The position numbers and the translations under genes are program-made. Positions 40,272 to 48,952 of a stretch of DNA of 64,000 nucleotides are shown in pieces. The stretch spans positions 49,780,458-49,844,457 of the forward strand of contig CM040126.1 in assembly GCA_022559845.1 (NCBI GenBank), written 5' to 3'. Each line of letters starts with the position of its first letter. The stretch's first letter is position 1. The stretch comes from Amorphophallus konjac. Taxonomy: Eukaryota > Streptophyta > Magnoliopsida > Alismatales > Araceae. The notes beneath the pieces were generated by a model. The model had not been told where the DNA came from. It saw only the letters and a list, made by a program, of their open reading frames with translations, and searched no databases.

Positions 40272-41348
40272 ACTTGTATCAACAGAGGAAAGACGCGGCA
40301 GTGATTGCTGCGGGAATTCGTACTCAGGAGCATGGTATAACTTTAAATGTTTTCCATTTAATGGAGGGAACCGATTTTCTCCCTTGTGGTCAATGACCCT
40401 GTAGGCGCCTCCCTCATAGACTTTGGAGACGACATAAGGCCCACGCCAATTGGGTTGGAGTTTGTCACTGGATTTACCGGCCATGACCTCTCTTTCTTTT
40501 ATCATGACAAGGTCGTCTTCTTTAAAAGCCCTTTGCTTGACAAGCTTGTCATAGGCTCGGGTCATTCGGGCTTGGTATGCTTGGAGGTGCTTGTAGGCTT
40601 CCAGCCTTTTCCCTTCTAAGTCAGACAGTTCTTCTAACCTCCTCTCTATTTCATCTTGCTCCTGGGTCTGGAGGCCATTATGCAGGGCGACCCGGTAGGA
40701 TGATATCTCAATTTCAATTGGTATGACAGCTTCGGCCCCATATACTAGAGAGAAGGGGGAACACCCGGTGGGGGTCTTATAGACCGTCCGGTATGCCCAA
40801 AGAGTTTCATGTATTTTCTCACCCCAGTCTCTTTTGCGGCTGCCTACAATTTTGGCCAAAAGCTTGCAAAGGGTCTTGTTGAATGCCTCAGCTAACCCAT
40901 TAGCTTGGGGGTTGTAAATAGTGGAAGTCCTCCAGTCTATGTGGAACTTGGCAGCCAGTGCATATATGGTTCTGTTCTTGAAAGGTGTGCCATTGTCTGA
41001 CATGATACGGCTAGGGGTACCGAATCTGTATATGATATGATGTTTGACAAATTGGGCAACTGCTTCTCCTGTTACCTCCCGCAAAGGGATGGCTTCGGCC
41101 CACCTGGAGAAGTAATCTGTTGCAGCTAGTATGAATTTATGACCTTTTGAGGATGGTGGGAAGGGTCCCACAATATCCATTCCCCACTCTTCAAAGGGCC
41201 ATGATGGAGCCGTGGGATGCAAGGAGGTTGGGGGTCTTCTTGGAACTGGGCCGAAGGCTTGGCATTGGTGGCATGTGCGGGCATACCGATTGCAATCTGC
41301 GTACATGGTAGACCAGTAGAAACCCTTGAGTTTAATGTTATTTTTCAT
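40269..41348 (-). CDS. E2 gypsy integrase (pol C-terminal part)
   Basis: 359 codons. The N-terminal zinc module pair CHQC is at residues 26-29, its His pair being at the end of the preceding frame. The DDE core has Asp58 (GMDIVGPF), Asp118 (SDNGTPF) and Glu154 (NGLAEAFN), with the canonical 35 residues between the last two. The C-terminal part contains KEREVMAGKSSDKLQPNWRG, PYVVSKVYEGGAYRV. It inserts the element cDNA into chromosomes. In a polyprotein it would be fused to RT-RNase H. Here it is separated by a one-base frameshift near 41357; the ATG at 41348 is probably not a natural start. All catalytic residues are present. Confidence 0.88.
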   Translation of the reverse strand: MKNNIKLKGFYWSTMYADCNRYARTCHQCQAFGPVPRRPPTSLHPTAPSWPFEEWGMDIVGPFPPSSKGHKFILAATDYFSRWAEAIPLREVTGEAVAQFVKHHIIYRFGTPSRIMSDNGTPFKNRTIYALAAKFHIDWRTSTIYNPQANGLAEAFNKTLCKLLAKIVGSRKRDWGEKIHETLWAYRTVYKTPTGCSPFSLVYGAEAVIPIEIEISSYRVALHNGLQTQEQDEIERRLEELSDLEGKRLEAYKHLQAYQARMTRAYDKLVKQRAFKEDDLVMIKEREVMAGKSSDKLQPNWRGPYVVSKVYEGGAYRVIDHKGENRFPPLNGKHLKLYHAPEYEFPQQSLPRLSSVDTS

Positions 41349-43837
41349 CTTATCTCCGCTTGATGGGCACCGCAGAGTCCTGAGTGGATCTCATGCATGA
41401 TCCTCTTGGCTTCTTTTGGTGAGAGACAACGTAAGAGAACAGACTTATCTTTCTCATGAACGAGCCTATACAATTGATCTCCTACCAATTGGTAGGATGT
41501 AGCCCTTCGCAGCAATTGTACCCTTTGAGCCCGATCTGAAGGGAGGCGGCCATTCTTGATATCAATAATTGGTTGACGCCAATCTTGTTGCTCTCCCTCA
41601 GCGGGATCGCCTTCTCCAATTGCATTGACCTCAGGGGTTGTAGGGTCGGCTCCTTCGTCTAAGACACTTGGCATGAGTTTTTGGTGTCTGACGGTTATGT
41701 CTAGCTCCCCTTCGGGCGGGAGCTTTATGGCGGAGGCTAATTTTGCCATGGCATCTGCCTGAGAGTTTCTGCTCCTTGGGACATGACCAATCTCAAATAA
41801 GTAGAATTTCTCCTTAAGCCTTATCACCGTGTCATGGTAAGGAATTAATTCCTGCTTGCGAACATCATAGTCGCCTGTCACTTGTCGCACGACGAGCTGC
41901 GAATCGCCATAAACCTTAATGCATTTAATATCCATTTCAAGAGCTAGTTGAAGTCCAACAATTAATGCTTCATATTCTGCTTCATTATTTGTCAAGGGTT
42001 TCATGAGAGCACAGGAGTTGTGTAGAATCCTCCCATGAGGAGTAACAAAGACAATGCCTGCCCCTGAAGTGAGGGTTGTAGTACCGTCTGACTTCTTAAC
42101 CGTTCGGGAGGCACCATCAAAGTAAAGCTCCCAACAGGGGACATCAATCGTGAGGACATCTTCTTCTTGTTGTAATGGCATATCTTTAATGCGGCCTTCT
42201 GTTCCCAATTGGGGCAGGAGTGTTTCTTCATCAGGAAGTTCAATATTGAGAGGTGAATCGGCTGGGATTGGATGTGCTGCGAGAAATTCCGCCATTCCTT
42301 GTCCTTTAATTGCTTTTTGTGGGACAAAGGTTATGTCAAACTCCATGAGGAGTAACGCCCATTTTCCCAATCTCCCTGACAGTGCAGGCTGTTTAAGGAG
42401 AAATTTGAGGGGGTCATATTTTGAAATTAACTCCACCTGATGGGATAGGAGGTAATGCCTCAACTTCTTCACGGCAAATACCAATGCCAGACATACTTTC
42501 TCCATTGGAGAATAGCGGTGCTCAGGGTCAACCAACTTCCTGCTAAGGTAGTATAACGGTTGCTCCTTGCCTTCTTCATTTACTTGTGCCAGTAGGGCTC
42601 CCAAAGAAGCGTCAATGGCAGCAATATATAATATGAGTGGCTTTCCCTTGACTGGCGCTCCCAATACCGGGGGAGTAAGGAGATATTCTTTGATTTGCTC
42701 CAATGCATGCTGGCATTCTTGGTCCCACACGAACGGTGCGCCCTTTTTCATCAATTTCCCAAAAGGGACACATCTTCCTGAGAGATTGGATATGAAACGC
42801 CTGATGTAGGCTAGCCTTCCCTGGAGGGATCTTAATTCAGTTATGTTTTTAGGAGGCGGCAACTCCTGAATGGCCTTGATGTTATCAGGGTCTAATTCTA
42901 TCCCCCGGTATTTGACAATAAAGCCAAGAAACTTGCCACTTGAAATGCCAAAAGCACACTTCATCGGGTTCATCTTGAGTTGAAACTGCCGGAGTCTTTC
43001 AAAGACCCGACGCAGGTCAGTCAAATGATCTTCCCGCCTTAGGCTTTTAACGACGAGGTCATCAACATAGCACTCGACCAAGTCGTGCAGCATTTCATCA
43101 AAAATTTTAGTCATTGCCCTTTGATAGGTGGCACCAGCATTCTTCAAGCCGAAGGGCATCCTTTTATAATTGAAGATCCCTTTGGGGGACCGGAAGGCCG
43201 TGTGCACCTTGTCTTTGATGGCCATGCGGATCTGATTATATCCCGATGATCCGTCCATGAAGGATAGAGCTTCATATCCAGTGGTCATATCGACCATGGT
43301 TTCAGTAATAGGGACAGGAAAATCATTCTTTGGGCAGGCTTTATTTAAGTCCCTGTGGTCGATGCAGATTCGAACTTGGCTATTTTTCTTTTTAACAGGG
43401 ACTATATTAGCGAGCCAGATTGGATAAATGCAAGGCTCTATGAAGTCCACATTCAAAAGTTTGTCTACTTCAGCATTTACTTTGAGCTCAAGCTCATGTC
43501 GCATACGCCTTTGGGCTTGTTTGACAGGCTTAGCGGTGGGAAGTATTGCCAATTCGTGCTCTGCCACAGACGGGTCTAACCCAGGCATTTCTTTGTAAGT
43601 CCAAGCAAAGCAATCTTTGAACTCTAATAGGAGTTGTTTGTATGCCTGCCTTTCTTCCTCACTGAGGAGGGCACTGATGAAAATCGGCTGAGGCTCACCG
43701 GCTTGTCCGAGGTTGAGCTCAGCTAATTCATCTACAGTTGCTTGTCCGCCGTCTTCAAGTTCTCGCGGAGCAGGCTGCAAGTCAAGGAAATCTTCTCCGT
43801 CGTCAACCTGGGCTACGTGAAAATCACAGTAGTCCAA
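41345..43837 (-). CDS. E2 reverse transcriptase with two RNase H domains
   Basis: 830 codons. RT motifs: PIWLANIVPVKKKNSQVRIC, FMDGSSGYNQIRM, FGLKNAGATYQRAM and catalytic YVDD at about residue 257 (43058-43069). A gypsy RNase H follows (PLILYIAAIDASLGALLAQV ... FLLKQPALSGRLGKWAL); its usual TDHK block reads SKYDP, so this domain may be weakened. A second RNase H (about residues 565-700) has YFDGAS, NNEAEYEAL, YGDSQLV and NSQADAMAKLA with all acidic residues. Two RNase H domains are the mark of the Tat lineage. The frame ends HSGLCGAHQAE, the first half of the integrase zinc module. The true start lies further upstream in the polyprotein. Confidence 0.9.
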   Translation of the reverse strand: MDYCDFHVAQVDDGEDFLDLQPAPRELEDGGQATVDELAELNLGQAGEPQPIFISALLSEEERQAYKQLLLEFKDCFAWTYKEMPGLDPSVAEHELAILPTAKPVKQAQRRMRHELELKVNAEVDKLLNVDFIEPCIYPIWLANIVPVKKKNSQVRICIDHRDLNKACPKNDFPVPITETMVDMTTGYEALSFMDGSSGYNQIRMAIKDKVHTAFRSPKGIFNYKRMPFGLKNAGATYQRAMTKIFDEMLHDLVECYVDDLVVKSLRREDHLTDLRRVFERLRQFQLKMNPMKCAFGISSGKFLGFIVKYRGIELDPDNIKAIQELPPPKNITELRSLQGRLAYIRRFISNLSGRCVPFGKLMKKGAPFVWDQECQHALEQIKEYLLTPPVLGAPVKGKPLILYIAAIDASLGALLAQVNEEGKEQPLYYLSRKLVDPEHRYSPMEKVCLALVFAVKKLRHYLLSHQVELISKYDPLKFLLKQPALSGRLGKWALLLMEFDITFVPQKAIKGQGMAEFLAAHPIPADSPLNIELPDEETLLPQLGTEGRIKDMPLQQEEDVLTIDVPCWELYFDGASRTVKKSDGTTTLTSGAGIVFVTPHGRILHNSCALMKPLTNNEAEYEALIVGLQLALEMDIKCIKVYGDSQLVVRQVTGDYDVRKQELIPYHDTVIRLKEKFYLFEIGHVPRSRNSQADAMAKLASAIKLPPEGELDITVRHQKLMPSVLDEGADPTTPEVNAIGEGDPAEGEQQDWRQPIIDIKNGRLPSDRAQRVQLLRRATSYQLVGDQLYRLVHEKDKSVLLRCLSPKEAKRIMHEIHSGLCGAHQAEIR

Positions 43838-44021
43838 GTTGTTGATGATGGCGGAGCATAGTTGCTCATCTTGGCCTTCTGAGGCTGCCTCTTGTAGTTG
43901 ATGATTTGCATCATCCTGGGGCTCTTCACTGGAGTCGGGATTGGCGAGGGGGATACCAGCCCTAGAGTGTTAACTGAATAGTGGGCTTTGGACTTCCCCT
44001 TTCGGCTATAGGTAGGACCAA

Positions 44022-45443
44022 TCAGGTCTCCCCTGAAGGCAGGAACTGCTCTGAGGATAATTCCTTCGGCATAAACTTGGGTAGCGCAGAAGCAGCTAGG
44101 GCAAAAATTTGCTTGGCCGACAGCTTAGGCCGCTCCCAATCATGAGGTTGCGGGGGAAATACCCGATGATTCTTAATCTGGATGACCCCGATCTGTATCA
44201 GGCTCTCGACCTTATCCTTGAGGATGTAGCAGTCTTCAGTGGCATGCCCTGACATTTGATGATACTGACAGAAGCTGAGCTCTTTAGCTGTACCGCCTTT
44301 GGGAGATCTTCGGGGCTGTGGGAGCGTTATAAGGTCCCGTGCCATGCAAAATTTAAACAATGGTACGGTATGTGTCTTAATAAAAGAATATGGTGTTTCC
44401 ATTCGTTGTGCTAGAGTTACCACATGAGACTTGTTCTGAGCACCTTTATGATATTGGCTTGCACCAGTCTTCCTCTGAAGATAGGCATCCACGGAAAAGA
44501 GTGGCATGTTGGTTACCTCCTTAACAGGGGGGTAACGGGCCTTTACAAATTTGCCTTGGCCAGCTGATGCTTCAGTGAAAACCATTGGAGGGTTGACATT
44601 GACTTGAGCCCGGTAACCAGTTTCACAATTAGGTGGAGAGACGAGATGCCTAAATAGGGTGTCTCGCTCTCGGAACAGTTCTTGTACAAGCGATTTCAAC
44701 GCTTTATTTTCTTGCTCCAATCCCGTTAATCTGGTGGTTAACACTTCCTGCCGGTTGTCTGAGGGAGGACCCGCACTGATTTGCTCAGAACTTTCTAAGC
44801 CGAGCCCAGCCAATTGGCACAGGGCCGCCCGTTGAGCATCTCCCAACCCAGGGGGAATGGGCAGCGGTATAATAGGCTCTTCCTGGTGACTAGGACCAGC
44901 GGGGCAAGGAGCCCTCTGGTCAATATCAGATTGACGAAGGAGGTCGCCTTGATGTTCAGCCATGTAGGCATCATCCTCTTGGCCGAGGTTATCATCACTA
45001 GGAGAAGGCATCAACCCTATAGTATTGACAGCATAGTGTACCTTGAACTCAGCCTCGGGGTCATAACCCAATCCTCTCCCATCTTTCTTGGAGAAAGGGG
45101 GTTGCCCTCTGACTTGTGAAGGATGCCACAATTGTTGGAAATAGTCATGCCGGGAAGCTTCTTGAACTTGAGGAATATGCTGCTTCTGACACATTTCTTT
45201 GATATGTCTGGGCATGTCGCCCATGTCCTGAACAGTTTTGAAAGTATGTTGGGGTCCCTTACCCCAGTTTCCCCAATTATGATCATCTTGCACAGGGTCT
45301 TGAGGGATCAGGTCTCCTTTGTAAAAGACAATCGGCCTAGCGGCTTCAGCATTCTTTCTTTTCCCTTTCCTTTGATAAGTAACAATAAATGTTTTCAACT
45401 GTTCAACTTTATGCTCCCTCTTAAGAAGGGGAGCTGTATGCAT
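44022..45443 (-). CDS. E2 polyprotein segment with third zinc-finger module and coiled coil
   Basis: 473 codons between protease and RT. A central heptad-like helix (LTTRLTGLEQENKALKSLVQ, ELFRERD) is followed by the module METPYSFIKTHTVPLFKFCM...CQYHQMSGHATEDCYILKD. The latter is a C-x2-H-x4-H-x4-C finger of the kind found in Gag of Tat elements, and it resembles the fingers at about 48300 and 49435. Finding it downstream of the protease is unexpected. Its N-terminal part (VYQ/HTFKTVQ...) has no recognisable domain. Possibly a duplicated Gag segment retained as a spacer. Confidence 0.65.
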   Translation of the reverse strand: MHTAPLLKREHKVEQLKTFIVTYQRKGKRKNAEAARPIVFYKGDLIPQDPVQDDHNWGNWGKGPQHTFKTVQDMGDMPRHIKEMCQKQHIPQVQEASRHDYFQQLWHPSQVRGQPPFSKKDGRGLGYDPEAEFKVHYAVNTIGLMPSPSDDNLGQEDDAYMAEHQGDLLRQSDIDQRAPCPAGPSHQEEPIIPLPIPPGLGDAQRAALCQLAGLGLESSEQISAGPPSDNRQEVLTTRLTGLEQENKALKSLVQELFRERDTLFRHLVSPPNCETGYRAQVNVNPPMVFTEASAGQGKFVKARYPPVKEVTNMPLFSVDAYLQRKTGASQYHKGAQNKSHVVTLAQRMETPYSFIKTHTVPLFKFCMARDLITLPQPRRSPKGGTAKELSFCQYHQMSGHATEDCYILKDKVESLIQIGVIQIKNHRVFPPQPHDWERPKLSAKQIFALAASALPKFMPKELSSEQFLPSGET

Positions 45444-45705
45444 GCTGACGGCAAAGAGATGCTTTTGTTGATAGACCGACTAATGAGATTAGCTTCAAAG
45501 TTGACCTCCCGTCTTTCTAGCCGAGCCGGTTTGGCGTTAAGAGCATCAGCTTGCATGTGCAGCCGGTGTAGTTTAGCAAGATCTTCATTGACTGTGAAGA
45601 GCTTTTCTCCTTGTTCTTCTTCTTCCAAGACTGCCTCTTGTTTCTCTTTGTTCTTAATTCCGGGATGAGGGTTAATAGTGGGCTCCCCGAAATATAGCTG
45701 AGCAT
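45395..45705 (-). pseudogene. E2 linker after protease
   Basis: Charged helical sequence (NEDLAKLHRLHMQADALNAK, PARLERREVNFEANLIS) in a frame overlapping the neighbouring ones. It probably was a continuous part of the polyprotein, now shifted. Confidence 0.45.
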
Positions 45706-45708
45706 CAG

Positions 45709-46125
45709 TCAGATTACATTCATTTGTCGAAAGGGAGCCCGGTCAGCAAAAACTGTATGTTGCTCTCCGCCCTTCGCATATTTGATGCACTGATGAAGGG
45801 TAGAAGGGATGACCCAATTTTCATGTAACCAGGGTCTCCCGAGCAGAGCTTTGTAGGATGTGTTTGCATTAATGATGTAGAATGTGGCCTTAGTGACAAA
45901 ACTGTCCATGGTCACCTCTACCTCTGCCTTTCCCAATGCATCCTCAGAATCTTGGTTAAATCCCGAAATTTTGACATCATGAACCCTTTGCAAATAGGGT
46001 ATGAGAAATAAATACTTGAAAGTCTTCAAGGGCATTATGTTGACAGATGCCCAGGATCTACCAGAATCCGGTTCAGTTGATGACCATTTATCTTTCCTTG
46101 CATGTATAAAGGCCGATTGTGACAA
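45709..46125 (-). CDS. E2 retropepsin-like protease, C-terminal part
   Basis: After a frameshift at about 46060 the domain continues with SVNIMPLKTFKYL, FNQDSEDALGKAEVEVTM, FYIINANTSYKALLGRPWLH, ENWVIPSTLHQCIKY. The last block is highly typical of Tat/Athila-type gypsy proteases. The catalytic loop (ILVDPGS, where D-T/S-G is usual) straddles the shift. It would cleave the polyprotein; Pro in the second catalytic position may impair it. Confidence 0.75.
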   Translation of the reverse strand: MSQSAFIHARKDKWSSTEPDSGRSWASVNIMPLKTFKYLFLIPYLQRVHDVKISGFNQDSEDALGKAEVEVTMDSFVTKATFYIINANTSYKALLGRPWLHENWVIPSTLHQCIKYAKGGEQHTVFADRAPFRQMNVI

Positions 46126-46781
46126 GGAGAAGACAACAACATGTCTTTATCTGTGAAGGTGACCGTTGCTGCTAGGACTTCATATGCTTGAGCCTGAAAC
46201 TCGGCTACATGGGTTTCATAAACCTCTGGTTCTTGGAGTATCTTTACGAGGGCTTCCCTGAGCTCTTTACTCCAAGCAATTGCTTCCCATATGGTGACAT
46301 TCGTGGGGAACCGCTTCATATGCTGAATGATCTTATGATCGGCCCGCGCACGAGCCTGATCTAGCGGAGGGATCACCTCCGACAGAGGTTTAGGTTGATA
46401 GACGGGCTTCTTGCTTGGTTCAGCCTTCCCTTGGTCACTGGGTTCCTCTTGGAATAGTGGAGCCAGAGAATCTTCTTCGGGAAGAGGCGGCTCCTCATTG
46501 TCCTTACCAGAGGGACCTGCTTGAGTCAGGTCAGCTGAATTTTGTTGCGGTGCCGAATCCCCTGCATCATCCTCTCCATCTGATAGATCGAAGGAGAAGG
46601 TGGAGACTCGGTCTTGAGCTTGAGAGGGGGCAGCTGCCTTTTGGGGAGTTGGCGCTACCGGCCCCTCCTCCTCATCTGATAGGTCGAAGAGGAAGGTATC
46701 TGCTCGAATCTGACTTCGGGAATAGGCCCCGGGTCTTCGCCTCTGAAGATAATGACACTTCGAGGAGTGCTGAGTTAGCAT
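46035..46781 (-). CDS. E2 acidic spacer and protease N-terminal part
   Basis: 248 codons. Two acidic repeats (ADTFLFDLSDEEE and VSTFSFDLSDGEDDA), a Pro/Glu-rich spacer, a helical region (IIQHMKRFPTNVTIWEAIAW), then NRPLYMQGKINGHQLNRILV-DPG, the entry of the aspartic protease. Ends by frameshift into the frame at 45709-46125. Confidence 0.7.
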   Translation of the reverse strand: MLTQHSSKCHYLQRRRPGAYSRSQIRADTFLFDLSDEEEGPVAPTPQKAAAPSQAQDRVSTFSFDLSDGEDDAGDSAPQQNSADLTQAGPSGKDNEEPPLPEEDSLAPLFQEEPSDQGKAEPSKKPVYQPKPLSEVIPPLDQARARADHKIIQHMKRFPTNVTIWEAIAWSKELREALVKILQEPEVYETHVAEFQAQAYEVLAATVTFTDKDMLLSSPCHNRPLYMQGKINGHQLNRILVDPGHLST

Positions 46782-47256
46782 TCCCGCTACTGGAAGATGC
46801 TGGATGCCTTCCTCGCCCGCGGCGACGATCTACTCCGCGTCCCCGATTTCGGAGTTCTGCATTGCGGCGACGATAAGTGGCCATGGTGATTCTATCCTCA
46901 GCAGGGGGAGCCGTGTTATTGCTCCCGCTTGGTCCGTATAGACTTTTGGGAGGAGGAATGGACACCATGTTACATGAAAAGCTTTTTAACATAGCTTCTA
47001 GATTTTCTATGGTGAGCTCTTCGTCTTTATAGAAGAAGGAAAGTTCCTCGGGAATAGGAAGCTTCTCTCCCTCTTGTGCTTGTTTGTACATTTGTTGGAG
47101 CCAACTCTTCAGCCGAGTTTTCCGTTCCATTTCTTCCCATGGAATGTATTTATCAAGAGGGACAGCCTTGGTAGGCATGGAAGGGACGTACTCCTCGAGC
47201 TCATTAATTAAATTTTGTAGCTTCTGTAGGGGAGTTAACTCGCCGGAGTTTTCCAT
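46672..47256 (-). CDS. E2 Gag-Pol spacer segment, basic
   Basis: 194 codons: helical start (LTPLQKLQNLINELEEYVPS), then an RG-rich basic tract (RRRNAELRNRGRGVDRRRGR) that could bind RNA. Frame overlaps the next segment at 46781, so one shift lies between. No known domain beyond the RG tract. Confidence 0.5.
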   Translation of the reverse strand: MENSGELTPLQKLQNLINELEEYVPSMPTKAVPLDKYIPWEEMERKTRLKSWLQQMYKQAQEGEKLPIPEELSFFYKDEELTIENLEAMLKSFSCNMVSIPPPKSLYGPSGSNNTAPPAEDRITMATYRRRNAELRNRGRGVDRRRGRGRHPASSSSGNANSALLEVSLSSEAKTRGLFPKSDSSRYLPLRPIR

Positions 47257-47465
47257 AGCGGCGGCCTGCTCGGCCTGTCGCTTTAGCTTCCTGTTCCAAC
47301 TCTTCCTCCTGTTCTTCTCCCGCTTCTTTGCTTGTGCTATCTCAGGGGAGAGGGAACATCCATTTTTGCCGATGGTCGGGGAATGCCCCCAGCTTTGAAG
47401 CTATGGAATCCATCCCTTCTCCTCACCGGTGCAAGACGATTATACTTCTTCGAGGCTACACTGGT

Positions 47466-48737
47466 CTAGCCATCCTCCGCTGGAGTCTCCAGAAACGTAG
47501 CACTGATTGCCTGATTAACTATTTCAAGTGGGAGTTCTTGAAATTCGGCTATAGTAAGGCCAGAGCTTTGAGGTAAAACTGCCGTAGAAAGCTTTTCAGG
47601 CAGTGACTCTTGCTTTATTTCAGGCCTCTTCATAAGAGATTCTGACTTGGCTTTCCCCTTTTTGCTTGGAGCCTTGTGACCTCTTTGCTGGGGATCACTA
47701 TTCGGGCCTTGCTTGCCAGGCACTTTGGGGCCCGCTAAAGGGGTCTGACCTTCTTGATTTGATTGTGTAGCAACCTCAAACTTTTCATCTAGGCGCTCCC
47801 TCGTCAAGATCTGCTTGACGCTTGTCTCGAGGTGTTCCTGCCGAAGTTTTCCTTTTTGTGTGAAGGCTATCTTTCGTGGAGGAGGAGGTTCCCAGACTGT
47901 TTCTGGGAATGCCCGCTCCTTGACATTGGGGACTGAGGCAGATGAACCCTGATGTTGACTTCGAAGATTTTTGGAGTGACCTTGTGATGGGTCCCGCACT
48001 AATACTTCTTTGCCTCCAAAGAGGATCTCCAGTAGTTTTTGAGTTTCTTTCTTTGAGAAGGGCAAGGATTCTAGATCCTGCCATGGGCGCCACTCGGAAT
48101 TTCTTTGGGCGACTTGACTTGAGCTGGGGCCGGCCTCCTGCTCCTTAGCTCCAGTTGGGGTGCAGGAAGTTGATGCATGTATGACATTAACTGAGGAAAT
48201 CGACGGGCCTTGTTGAAAAGGTCCTACGGCACTTCGAGGGGAATTGTCTATAGTTATGACCCGGCGGGAGATGAGGTCCTCCGCGATGTCTTTGAAGACA
48301 GAGCAGTCATAAATGACGTGACCCACAGCGCGATGGTAAAGGCAATAATGGTGCTGATATACCACAGGGGTGCCGGGGTCATTGCCAGGTGCGGGGAGCT
48401 GTATCAGCCCTTCCCTACGACACATATGGAATATTTCCAATGTTCTATCTCGAGGGAAAGAGTATAGCCTCCGAGGAGCCCGATGGACGGGGGAATTTGT
48501 TGCATCATCGGACAACCATCCTCCAATCCTTCGAAGCCTTCGAGGCTCTACCCTATTCTCCGAGTTACGGGTAGAGACCGAGGCAGAGGGCCATGGTACG
48601 GGGGCCGGAGCCCGCGCTGACAGCCGCTCTTCAATTCGCTCCATAAAGCAGAGTAAATCCTGTTGGTTGCGCCGTAGGCGACGAACTTCCCTTTTTATCT
48701 TCCTGACTGCTTTCTGGATGGCAAAACATTCAGACAT
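47466..48737 (-). CDS. E2 Gag-derived segment with second zinc-finger module
   Basis: 423 codons. N-terminal helix (AIQKAVRKIKREVRRLRRNQ), then the module RRLYSFPRDRTLEIFHMCRR...CLYHRAVGHVIYDCSVFKD (finger at about 48300-48352). It is followed by a tract parallel to the end of the first Gag segment (WRPWQDLESLPFSKKETQKL, VLVRDPSQG against WRPSHQCSFPKENTKEIFDR, VLVYDPPPG). So this segment is a diverged duplicate of Gag's C-terminal half. Confidence 0.65.
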   Translation of the reverse strand: MSECFAIQKAVRKIKREVRRLRRNQQDLLCFMERIEERLSARAPAPVPWPSASVSTRNSENRVEPRRLRRIGGWLSDDATNSPVHRAPRRLYSFPRDRTLEIFHMCRREGLIQLPAPGNDPGTPVVYQHHYCLYHRAVGHVIYDCSVFKDIAEDLISRRVITIDNSPRSAVGPFQQGPSISSVNVIHASTSCTPTGAKEQEAGPSSSQVAQRNSEWRPWQDLESLPFSKKETQKLLEILFGGKEVLVRDPSQGHSKNLRSQHQGSSASVPNVKERAFPETVWEPPPPRKIAFTQKGKLRQEHLETSVKQILTRERLDEKFEVATQSNQEGQTPLAGPKVPGKQGPNSDPQQRGHKAPSKKGKAKSESLMKRPEIKQESLPEKLSTAVLPQSSGLTIAEFQELPLEIVNQAISATFLETPAEDG

Positions 48738-48952
48738 AAGAAGGGGGATACCCCTCTGTGCTGCTTCCTGAGGCCTGGCAGAGAGGAGTGGTTAAAGCCC
48801 ATTTGTCGCCGACCTCATCTGGCTCTTTCTCGAGATGATCTTGTGAATTACATTCACAGACAAATATGATTTTTCTCGGGTAGGAGATGGAGGCGGGCTA
48901 TCTACGCCAGAAGGTTGGCTTAGGGTCTGCTCGACAGCTTCCCGCAGACGTT

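Noticed and set aside
45123..45668. Plus-strand frame of 181 codons
   Set aside because: Shadow of the minus-strand polyprotein; no domain and no splice context.
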